Below are positions 23,201 through 35,200 of a stretch of 64,000 nt of DNA, one piece after another (the stretch's first letter is position 1; each line of letters begins with the position of its first letter). The stretch spans positions 7,519,855-7,583,854 of the forward strand of contig OZ038455.1 in assembly GCA_964036195.1 (NCBI GenBank), in the 5' to 3' direction. Source of the DNA: Sphaerolaimus hirsutus (Eukaryota > Nematoda > Chromadorea > Monhysterida > Sphaerolaimidae). Below the pieces are notes generated by a model, which was not told where the DNA came from, searched no databases, and saw only the letters and a list, made by a program, of their open reading frames with translations. Made by a program: the position numbers and the translations under genes.

Positions 23201-26200
23201 ACCAAAAAGCGCCATGGCGCTTTTTGCCGTGGCGCTATTGGCGCTTGGCGCCGAGACCTCCAAAAGCGCCATGGCGCTTTTGGCGCTTGGCGCTATAATG
23301 CCGTGGCGCCATTGGCGCTTGGCGCTCACAGTTTAAAAAGCGCCAAAAAAGGGCCATACCATCTGTGTACGTTTTCGATAGGTGGCATCAAAAATGCCAT
23401 CAACATATGAGATGATTGCTTTTTTGTTCCATCCAATTCTTCCATCACCTAACACTTGTGGTCCACACATCCAAATTTCATTGATATAAATATAAATAGC
23501 ACAACTTCACTTGCTTCACTAAGCTACTGAAACTTTCTGCATTCAGAAAAAAACTACCTATATAAATAGCATGCTGAATGTACACTTTACAATCTACCTA
23601 ACTATCATCTCACATTTATTATTCAGACAATCCGTTGAATAAGACTCACTGAATAACTCCCCTTGTTGACCAAGTGATAAAAAATACACCCTTGAATAAC
23701 TCCCCCATCTGGGTATTTGATATGTACATATATCCATCAATGATTTACATTCCGATGAAGACAAATTTTTGCATGGATACCTTGTTTTTGTTGTCGTTGA
23801 ACTATCAAATACCCGGATTACATGAGTTTAGGGAATGCATTCATACAATGAATAACGTGCAAGTTCCGAGGGAAAAAACTCATCCTAGAATAGCACCTTG
23901 AAAACATTACTCCCCTAGGGTCTTATTTGAGGATATACTATACGGTACTTGCATTCACTGTGAGTAAATGTTTTGCACAAATTTTTAGGCAGCTTCATTC
24001 ATAAAGTAGAGGAACAGCTTTGTGTATTTGGCATCCAGATACTGATGTACATGGCTAATTAAAAATCGACCATGAAATGTTTGGCGCTGGCGCTATTGGC
24101 GCTTGGCGCTATAGTCCTCTGGCGCCATGACACATTCAAAAAACGTAAATATGAAACTCTTTCACGTTCTGACACAAACTTTGCGATATGAAAACCGTGC
24201 ACTTAACACAACAAATGGGGTACATTTATTTACCCCCACACCAAATTCGAGCGGTTTTCATTCAAAATTGATGTGTTGGGGGCCAATCAAAGCCGTGCGC
24301 CTGACGTGGGCCACCCGGTATTTCAAAAAAGGTAAATGTATTTACCCAGTACCCAAGTAACTACCGTATTTCCTCGAAATACCCCCCCCCCCCTTGAAAT
24401 ACCCCCCCCCCCCCACGTTTGACCCCCCCCCTCTCGAGACCACTATGAAACAATCACCCCCCCCCTCGAAAATACCCCCCCCCCCCAAATTGAGTGTAAA
24501 GGGAACGTACATGACAATAACTGTAGTTGTGTTCAGTGTACTGCAGAACACACGTTAAAAACAATGTCGGTGTCACGTTAGAACAGTGTACATACCATCT
24601 ACATACTAATATTAGTCTACAGAACCTTATAAATGGCGGATTTTGTTGCATTTTTCGACGTCTGCGTACGTTTCAGACGACAATTTCGTACTTGGTTTTC
24701 AAAAATTTTCTTGTGAAACAATCACCACCCCCCCCCCCCTCGAAATACCCCCCCCCCTCGTTTAACCACCCCCCCCCCCCCTCTCAGGGACCACTATGAA
24801 ACAATCACCCCCCCGGGGGGTATTTCGAGGAAATACGGTATATGTATTTTGAGTATTTTTAAACACATTTTAACATATGTGCAGAATGGCGCCATGGCGC
24901 CTCTATATAGCTAATACTGTGTAAAATATACTGTCCGCTCAGTATAGATAGTGAGGACCAGGGTTGGTTTTATAAAAATTCATTTTAGTAAAATTGTATA
25001 AAAATTGTATAAAAATTTTATTTTATTTTTATTTTATTCTTGTTTCATTTTATTTTATTTTATTTTATTCCCAAAAGTCATTAATAAAATAAAATGACAC
25101 ATTTTACAAAAATTTTACAAAAATTGTACAAAAATTTTACAAAAAATCAGAAACATGCATGCAAGGCCAGAGAAATGTTATAATTAGACCTATACATGAA
25201 AAACCTGTGGCAAATTTTTCCCTTTCTTTTCAAAAGTTGCATGCAGTATGTATTGTTAGCTAGCTGCAAGTGTAAAGTTACAATTATTGATAAGAATGGT
25301 TTGCATTTTCAGTAGAAGGACTACTGGAGTGTGCTTGGCACATTTGTAAAATGTCATGCAAAGTGTCAATTGTCATGACAAATGTAAAGTAAAGTATCAA
25401 TTGTCATGCAAAATGTCAAGTGTCATGTAAAATTTCAAGCACAGTGGCAATTGTCATGACAAATGTCATGCAAAGTGTAAATTGTGTATCGAAATCTTGT
25501 GTTTTTGTATCCATAGTATGTTTTATATCCAAATCTTATGTTTTTGTATCCAAATGTTCACATAAGATTTGGAGTCAACAACAACATAATTTGGATACAA
25601 AACATAAGATTTCGAAATAAAACATGAGATTTGAACACAATTTGCTTGACAATTGATACTTTAATTTTTACATGTCATGACAATTTACACTTTACTTTAC
25701 ATTTGTCATGACAATTGACACTTTGCATGACATTTTACATGACATTTGACATTTTACAATGCTTGGGACTGCCCCCAGATCCATGAATAAACAGGTAGAG
25801 ACTCAAGCAATGAGACAAAATTTTACAAAAAATATGAATTTTTATACAATTTTACAAAAATACGAATTTTTATACAATTTTACAAAAATTTTACAAAAAT
25901 TCGAATTTTTATACAATTTTTATTTTTATTCTTAAATTTTCCATTTTATTTTATTTTATTTTATTCTTGAATATTCCATTTTATTTTTATTTTATTTTTA
26001 TTTTTTTCTGAGATTTTGCCAACCCTGGTGAGGACACACGTCCAAGTTCCCATTTTCATCACAAACAGTTAGCTGATAAGTCTAACGATGGCAAACAATC
26101 GAAAAAAAGTATTTAAATTTTCAAGTGTTTTTTAAAATGAATTTTCGAATTTTCGAATTTTTCTCCAAAATAATTTTCGAATTTCGAATTTTCGAATCTT

Positions 26201-29200
26201 TTTTGGCAATTTTCGAATTTTTTTGGCTATTTTTTGAATTTTTTCAAATAATTTTCGAATTTTTTCAGAAAAATATCGAATCTGAAGCTTTAAACACAGA
26301 ATTTGGACTGTTTTCATGTTTTCATAACTTTTTAACGTTATTTGGACCATAATGGGCCCCCACAGACTGTATGTCAACTGAATTCGTGTCAACTAAATGT
26401 CAACTGAATTTAAGTGATACTGTGATTTCAACTTATCTATCTGATAGAGCATAGTTAATTTTACATCATGACACTTCATTTTCATTGTTCCTGTTAAGTG
26501 TGATGCTTTTTACAAACTTCTTATTTTATACAATTGACACTGAGTTGACGCGAATTTGCGATGTCAATTAGTGTGTGTGTGGGCAAAAAAGCATAAAAAA
26601 TGATGGAAGGAGGTATGTGGTGCATTGCGTGTTTGCACATTGCGACGCCATTTGCCCTGGGCTTGGGGCTGAAATGAATGCCTTTCAAAAAATGCTTGTC
26701 AGACTGCCCTTTGGACGACCTGTGAATGATTTTTTTGATGTAGCGGTGTCTGTTATCACACAAGATCAAAGTGAATGCCGCTTCACAGTCCACCTGGTAC
26801 AACATCGACACTTGATGGGTGTAGTACAAACTTCTGGCCCGTGGAAAACTTTGATGAATTGATTCCAGCTTCAGTTGAAATATGCCAGAATTCGGGCAGC
26901 TGGACAACGGAATCCATGGATGCGTGTTACAGAGGTTAATGTATAGCAGAGTTGTTTAATTACTGCACATTTCTGAAAGTTAACGTAAACGTAAAGTATA
27001 TATATTTTTTACTCACTGCTGAGTACAGAAAACGTACAGTATAATTTTTTATTTTACTCTTGAGTAGTGATGTGAAAGCGTCATGGCGCTGGCGCCTGGC
27101 GCTAGCGCCAAAGCAAAAAGCGCCATGGCGCTCTTGGCGCTTGGCGCTGAAATGCTGTGGCGCCATTGGCGCTTGGCGCCGTGTTTCCGAAAAGCGCCAT
27201 GGCGCTTTTGGCGCTTGGCGCTACTTTCCAGTGGTGCCAGTGGCGCTTGGCGCTACCATTTTTTAAAGCGCCAAAAAAGCGCCAGAGAGTGATAATTACG
27301 CCGCGGTGATCATGTGCCTTATTGCCTATTTTCAACAATTTTTGGCCATGTATGATTTTACATAGGTATTTTACTCAGATATGTAATTTAGCTATTTTTA
27401 CCCTGTTATCTCACAGTTAGCACTTTAAATCTTGAAATATCCAATAGATTGAACCTTTTCAACCCCCAACCCCCAGACAATCTTTCAGCTTCTACCACTT
27501 CAGAGAGGCAATTCGCTATCTATTTGAATAAGTCTTAGTTACCCTTGTATGTTGATGTTGTGGTGTGATGAGTGGTATAACTATCTGAATCAACCAACAC
27601 TGTATGGAAACATGGATAAAAAATAAGTTGTTTTTTTTCTACCAAAAATCCATTTTATGTTGATTTGTTACATATACCTAAAAGCTTTCATCGAACATTG
27701 TCAACTTTCAACATATCACAGGTTATCATTATATTCTAACATACAGAAATTGAAATTCTGATGCAAAAAAGTGCAACATATCAACAAAAAAATTCTCCAT
27801 GCAACATGACCTGGTAGACCCGGTGACCTGAGAAGTAAAAATCAATAAAAAACAGGTATTATTCTCACTGTTGAGCAAGAAAACTTACTGATTTCCATTT
27901 TTTGACCATTTTTGTGTTTTTGGAGGCAATACAAGTTATTGAAAGTGAAGAAAATAGTACTTTGTCTCACCTGTATCATTAACGGCAATATCATTTTGGC
28001 GCTGGCGCCATTGGCGCTTGGCGCCACAGCCCCCTGGCGCCTTTGGCGCTTGGCGCTAAGGTCCAGAAAGGCGCCATGGCGCTTTTGGCGCTTGGCGCCA
28101 TTTTGCTGTGGCGCCATTGGCGCTTAGCGCTAGTTCCGGAAAAGCGCCATGGCGTTTTTGGCGCTTGGCGCGGAAAGTCTGGCGCTTTTTACATCACTAC
28201 TCTTGAGTAAACATGAGTGAATTACTTTTGTCCCCAGAAAACATAAAAGTGGGTATTTTTCAAAACTTTTGCCCCACTTTTAACACAAAATCACAAATTT
28301 CCACAGTTTTTACCCTCAAATTCACTAGTTAATGTGTTTTGCCTATTTTCAAAGCTATTTTGGATATTTTTTCCCTTTTTAGCTTTTTCTCCCTTTTGGC
28401 TCTGAATGCCTTGAAAAAGCCTAGGTATATAAAAGCGAATCTTAAATACGTTTTCTGTACTCGCGTACTTTCAAAAACTAGACGAGTAAGTGAGTAGTGG
28501 TATTTTTGTGAGGAAATGTAAAAATATTTATACGTTTTTTATCAAGTAAACGTGAATACTTTTTTTAAACTATGATTCTCATGGCGCATCAAATTCTCTA
28601 ATTATTCAACGAGACACCCTTTCACACCCAGTTTGTAGGAAATCAATATTGGGTGAACAACCCTACAGTAACAACAGACAAATGGTGGGCTTTGGCATCG
28701 CTGATGGTACAACTGTTGAGTATGGTAATGGAAACCCTAAAGAATTCATCAAGGCAAGTTCTTACCATAGTTGTTAAAACGTATTTACTTTTACTCCATA
28801 AATACGTATACTCGAGTACAGAGTAAAGACGTTTACGTTTCCTTTTGAAAAAAGTTTCTGTACTTGCGTTTACGTATACTTTTTGAAAATACTAGAGTAC
28901 AGAAAACGCATTTCTGATAGGCCATTATATTTTGAAGGCTTGGAATGGAGAAAAGGGTTGAATAGGCCAAAAACAGAGAAAAGTAGCCAAACATTTGAAT
29001 TTAATACGATTTATAGTTTTACAAGCTAAAAATAGGCGACTTTGATGTTGAAAACAGGCAAAAATAATGAAAATTAGTGATTGTGATTTTGAAAATTGGC
29101 GCATAATTTTCAAAAAAACTCACCTTTACATTTTCCAGCGGAAAAAGTATGTTTACTCACGTTTACTCATGAGTAAAAGTGAAAAAAAATTATCTTACGT

Positions 29201-32200
29201 TTTCTGTACTCAGGGGGTGAGTAAAAATAAATACTTTAGGTTTACCTATACTTTGGAAAAAGTTCGGTACTTTTAACAACTCTGGTCCTTACATCATTAT
29301 TCATGTGTGTATTACTGTATTGGCATATTGATGAAAGGTTGATCTAGTCATGCATGACCTCCCATATGGTGGTATTAATGATCAGTGTTTGTAATCATGA
29401 CGTACTCGCAGAGTTGTTAAAAGTACTGAATTTTTTTCAAAGTATAGTAAATGTAGAGTTGATTAAACATGAGTAAAATACTTTTCCCCCTGAAAACGTA
29501 AACAAAAGTATTTTTTAGTAATTTTGCCCCAATTTTCACCAAAAAAACTTACTTTCAAACCTTTTTGTCCATTTTAACTTGCAATTCACTAGTTCCTGTG
29601 TTATTTGCCAATTTTCAGTTACTTTTTGCAATTTTTCCTATTTTTAGCATTTTCCCCATTTTTTTCCCATCTATGCCTTGAAAAAGCCTATCTGAAATAC
29701 ATTTTCTGTACTCAATTACTTTCAAAAAGTATACGTAAAAGCGAGTACAAGTACTTTTTTCAAAGTATACATAAACTTACTTACTCAGTACTAGTGATGT
29801 TAAAGGCACCGGGAAAAATGGCACCGCACCGCACCGGCACCTTTGCCAACGCATGAAAAGGGCACCTGGCACCCTGGGGCACCGGCCAGAAAATGGCACC
29901 GCACCGCACCGGCACCGGTGCCTTTTGGAAAAAATGGCACCGGCACCGAAGGGCACCGGCGGGTTGCCGGTGCTAGCACCGAAAGGCACCGCACCGGGCT
30001 GGAATTTCTGAAGTAAATATCGGCAGTTTCTCAGTGGTCTCACATTTGGAAGTGCATATTTCCATGAATTTTCAACCGATTTTGATGGTTGAGCACTTAA
30101 AATGATCAGAATGATGTGGCAATCACTTTTATGAAGCAATTACAATGATTACAAATGAAAGATAAAATATTTAATTCATTACAATGTCCATAGCCACTAT
30201 TGTCTACTGATCGGAGTCGTTGCTGTACAGAGAATGGAACTATCTCTGTCATAAACTGACAACAAATTTTGAACAAAAAAGTAAGATAACTATACAATAT
30301 AAAAATGATTTAAAATTCAACAAAATTTTAGATTCGCTCATCAGATCACGTATCGGGTATAATGGATTTCACAGTAGGTATTTTTATTTGATAGGGAGGT
30401 TTACAAAATAGGCAAAAACGGTTGGGTAAATATGTCGCTGTTTTTTGAAATATGAATAAGCACATACTATGGACAAAATTGCACAGCACATGAAGCCTTG
30501 GCCGGTGCCTTTCCCGGTGCCTTTTACTTTGCCCTGGTGCTAGCACCTTTGGCACCGGCCAAAAAATGGCACCGCACCGCACCGGCACCGGTGCTATTCT
30601 GAAAAAAATGGCACCGGCACCGGCATGGCACCCCTGAAGATTGCAATGGCACCGCACCAGCACCGGTGCTGGTGCACTTCGGTGCCCAGCACCGGGGCAC
30701 CGGTGCCCCGGTGCCTTTACATCACTACTCAGTACTCGAGTATACATACTTTTTGAGTAACCACAATATGTTTTAACAACTATGGGTACTCGTAGACCGC
30801 CTGAAAAGTGTGCCTGGCATTTTGAATTTATCATTTGTGTTGAATGTGTATGATGCAGTTTTCCACGAATTGAGTTCACTTCGAACTATCAGAATTTCAG
30901 TAAATTTGTGGTGAACATATTTTTCCATAGACTAAACTTTTAAAAGTTCTGGTACAAATGCTAACACTGTAACTAGATAGTAAAAGGTGGGTATAATGGG
31001 TAATAATAAATACTGTTTTGTGAATATAGTCTGGCTGTTTCTATATACCCTGTATTTTTGCAGTCACCTGGCTATGCAACCCTGCAGTGTGAGGATGGTT
31101 ATGTATTCGCTGACACACTGAATAATAACCAAAGAGAAAGTATTTGTAGCAGTGGTAAAGATGGGCATGCCTGTGTCAGGCACTTTACCGTGCATAGGGA
31201 AGCTGTATGTGTACCAGAAGGTGAGTTCGTTTTGTAACCATTATTGTACATCACGATGATATACCATATATCCTTGAATAAGACCCCTGGGGAGTTATTT
31301 TTCATCAGGTTGTTTTTGAAGGGGAGTTATTCAAGGGGTGGAGTTATTTTTGCTTCAGAGTTACATTATGTATCTGTTGTTTCTCCAAAGGCTAATATGA
31401 GGGTCTTATTCGATATAATTGGAGGGTATAATATACTATTATACTATACTATACTATACTATTATACTATACTTTACTATACTATTATATTATAATTGCA
31501 TTCTATTTGATTCAGTTATCCATAACAAAATTGAACCCTCCCCCCACTGAATGAAATCCAAACAAAAAATTGCAATATGTTTCTGAAAATAAGCAACCTG
31601 AAGCTTCTCAGATTTCCTCGATTTCGATTGTGTTTATTGCAGGGCAGTGGCACATATAATTAAGGTGGATTTACAACACAACGACAAAAAGGAAGTGATA
31701 CGGCAAATAAAACATCACCAAATATAAATTTTTTCACGTTTTTAAGTTATTTTATCTAAAATTCATGCTCAATACTCAATTTTTTTGTAAAAGTTTATTT
31801 TGTGCGTTAAATTAAATGTTAAATTAAAGATGTTAAATTTGAATTTGAAAGAAAAACATTGGATGAAGAATGGTCCACCAACAAATCAATTTCACCAATG
31901 AACACCGACAAATTGATTTTAGGGCCTCACCGTGAAATTGATTTGTTGGCGGACCATTTTTATGCTGGTTAATCTTATTCTGGGGGCATTCCCAGACCCC
32001 GTAAAAAGCGCTGTAGAATGTCAAATGTCATGCAAAGTGTCAAAGGTCATGGAAAATGCCCTGCAAAATAGCAAACTTATGTTTGCCACTTTTCAGGGCA
32101 TTTTCCATGACTTTTGACATTTTACAGGACTTTCTACAGGGTCTGGGAGTGGCACCAGGTGCCAGTTCCGCAAATTGAGAAGTGATGAGTGAAATGGCGG

Positions 32201-35200
32201 TGTCAAAAAATAAATTTTTTTAAATTTATTTATTTTGTACACCGCTTTTGCCAATTTACTTGCCATTTCACCTCGCTTCTGCCAATTTACTTCGCTTTTG
32301 CCATTTCACTTCTCACTTCTCAATTTGCGGAACTGACCCCTGTAGTGATATATTTCACACACAATTTCTAACATTGCCGCGATTATCACAGCTTCGTTGT
32401 GCACAAGGCCGATACCATTGGGAGATTACTCGGAAGCAGATGATAATGTCTCCCCTTTGTATGAACACAAACGAGATCGGGAATGCACTGCAGGTGCCAA
32501 TCCCAAACCCTGTAAAAAGCCCTGTAAAATGTCAAATGTCATGCAAAGTGTCAAAAGTCATGCAAAATGCACTGAAAAGTGGCAACTCGGCATTGCATTT
32601 TCCATGACTTTTGACACTTTGCATGACATTTGACATTTTACAGGGCTTACAGGGTCTGGGAGTGCCCCCAGGTTGTGAGGATGAATGTTCAGACTTGTCA
32701 ACTTTTCGAAAGGACATATGGGTGGATGTGTCCAGTGATGATGTCGCAGTTTCTGCGCCAGGTCAGAGAAAAGTGGAGAAATTGTCAAGTTTTACACTTG
32801 ACATTGTAGAGATTGGGTGGGGTGGGGGTAGTGATGGAAAAAGCGCCAGGACTTTGGCGCCAAGCGCCAAAAGCGCCATGGCGCTTTTCCGAACCCCAGC
32901 GCCAAGCGCCAATGGCGCCAGAGCAAAATGGCGCCAAGCGCCAAAAGCGCCATGGCGCTTTTCTAGACCACGGCGCCAAGCGCCAATAGCGCCAGAGGAT
33001 ATTGGCGCCAAGCGCCAATAGCGCCAGCGCCAAAAAATTTTTGCTTCTCATATTTGCAGCAATGCTGATGCACTGCTATTAATTTGTTTTTGGCACAAGT
33101 CAACTGCAGTCACTTTTGTTCTTTTTGTCCTGATATTTTGCAGCTGGGTGTTTGGGCTAAGTATAGCACACCATCTGTAAAAAGTGCTAAGATTTTTTAG
33201 GTGTTTTTTAAAATTACTTTTGGAATTTAGTTGTTTTTCCCCCAAAATAATTTTCAAATGAAGTTTTAAAAAATTGTTTGGAATACTTGCGATTTTTCTA
33301 CTAGGATATTGCAGTTTCGAGTTTTGCTAGTCACTTTTGAACACAGGATTTTGAGGTTTCAAATTTTGGATTGCCATCGTTGGAATGGCTTCAGAAAGTG
33401 ATTCCACACCCTGTAAAATCAAGTGTCAAATGTGAAGAAGTAAATGTGATGTAAAATGTCAATCAAAATAAGAAAGAAAATTTTTTGATTGAACTTTTGA
33501 TATTTCGCATGACACTTAACAAAGTTGTATTTATGAAATATTGGATGATGTTTATTAGCCAACTTTACACTTTACAGGGTCCTGTGACTCTGCTCAAACA
33601 AAACTGCAAGGAACGAGCTCAGTATAGCGATTGAGCTAAAACCTATGTGAAGAGTGTTACTAGTCCGATGAATAGTCACATAAAGTCTTACATAATTCTG
33701 ATTAGATGGGACTTTTAATGTTGAATACCCATGCAATCACAAGGAAATTATTTATAAAGTAATCAAGAATAGGGTATGTTGATCCAGGAATACACTGACA
33801 GTAGCACATATACTTATATAAATTACCTATACTTATTTTAACAGGTCTTTTTGCATAAAATAATGATGAATTTTGAGTACTTCATGGCGCTTTTTTGGCG
33901 CTTTTAAAAACACTAGCGCCAAGCGCCAATGGCGCCACGGCGTCATAGCGCCAAGCGCCAAAAGCGCCATGGCGCTTTTCCAAACCCCAGCGCCAAGCGC
34001 CAATGGCGCCACAGCGAAAAGGCGCCAAGCGCCAAAAGCGCCATGGCGCTTTTTGCTTTGGCGCTAGCGCCAGGCGCCAGCGCCATGGCGCTTTTCCATC
34101 ACTAGGTGGGGGGATGATGCCTATGTAGTATTTTACTCAAAATGACCCGACATGAACACAATACATGCAAACCATTTTGACATGAAATCATACCTGAAAA
34201 TCTCCGGAGTAGAACCCGCTTTCAATATGACTTTTTTACAAATTGTGTAAATACTATATTCCCCTTTTCCGATTTCCATTCATTCACCAAGTTCTGGTTC
34301 ACTCTTCACTTGGTATGAAGTTTGTCACCACACTGAACCTGAATTGTCAGAAGATCTTCACAGCGATTCACCGACATGCCGACATGTAGAAACAACATGG
34401 GGGCAACATCTACACCACACGTGAAAACAACATATTGACAAAAAATGCAGCATGGGGAGTTGGGGACAACATCGTTCCACAGCATCTTAATGCACGCTGT
34501 TGTGACGCGTACAAACCCAGTGTCGAAACAGCATAATGACACATCGAAACAACGTGTAAACAATGTCACAACAAGGCATTGTCAACACATTGTCCCATTC
34601 CTGTTTCTACATGTCAGCACGTTGATGAATCACTGTGCCTCTTTCAACACATGTTTCTTTAGTACATTTTTTCAGGAAGCTAATCTGAACTTATCCACAT
34701 TTAAGAAAATTTTTGCATACCGTATTTCCTCGAAATACTCCCCCCTCGAAATACCCCCCCCAATTGTATGTAAAGGGAACATACATGACTAGAGCTGCAG
34801 TTTGTGACGCGGGATAGAACAGGTTTTGTACCATCTACACACTCTAATAAGTCCATAGACTCTCATACATGGTGCTTATTGTTGCATTTTTCTACGTCTG
34901 CGTAGGTTGCAAGCAACAAATTAGTACTGGGAGTTCAAAAAATTTCTGGCGAAATAATAAGCCCCCCCCCCTCGAAATACTCCTTCCACCTCGTTTAACC
35001 CGCCCCCCCTCAAAATCCTCACTCTGAAACAATCACCCCCCCCCCCGGGGGGTATTTCGAGGAAATACGGTACATTTCTTCCAACATTTTCAGTTACACG
35101 CACCTACACTCGCTGCACAAATGAACATGTTTGGTTTGACGCAACGGGTGACCAATCCGTAGAGGATCAAACCAAAAAGGAGGCCAAATGTAACAGTAAT

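Larger units (their letters stand above)
22975..24316. mobile_element. Foldback element with long inverted arms hosting a GGCGCC element
   Basis: The left arm (22975-23153, starting GGGTGGCACACGTCAGG) is inverted at the right (24124-24316, ending CCTGACGTGGGCCACCC). Both arms share GTACCCCATTTGTT-type segments. The GGCGCC element lies between the arms. Confidence 0.7.

Noticed and set aside
26575-26862. 95-codon open frame before receptor exon 3
   Set aside because: Its frame differs from the one encoding EICQNSGSW, and a stop lies just upstream of that frame, so exon 3 must start near 26789.
27083-28127. Ala/Trp/Leu/Arg-rich open frames within the GGCGCC blocks
   Set aside because: Simple consequence of GGCGCC and GGCGCTTGGCGC repeats on both strands; the same apparent peptides recur in every copy.
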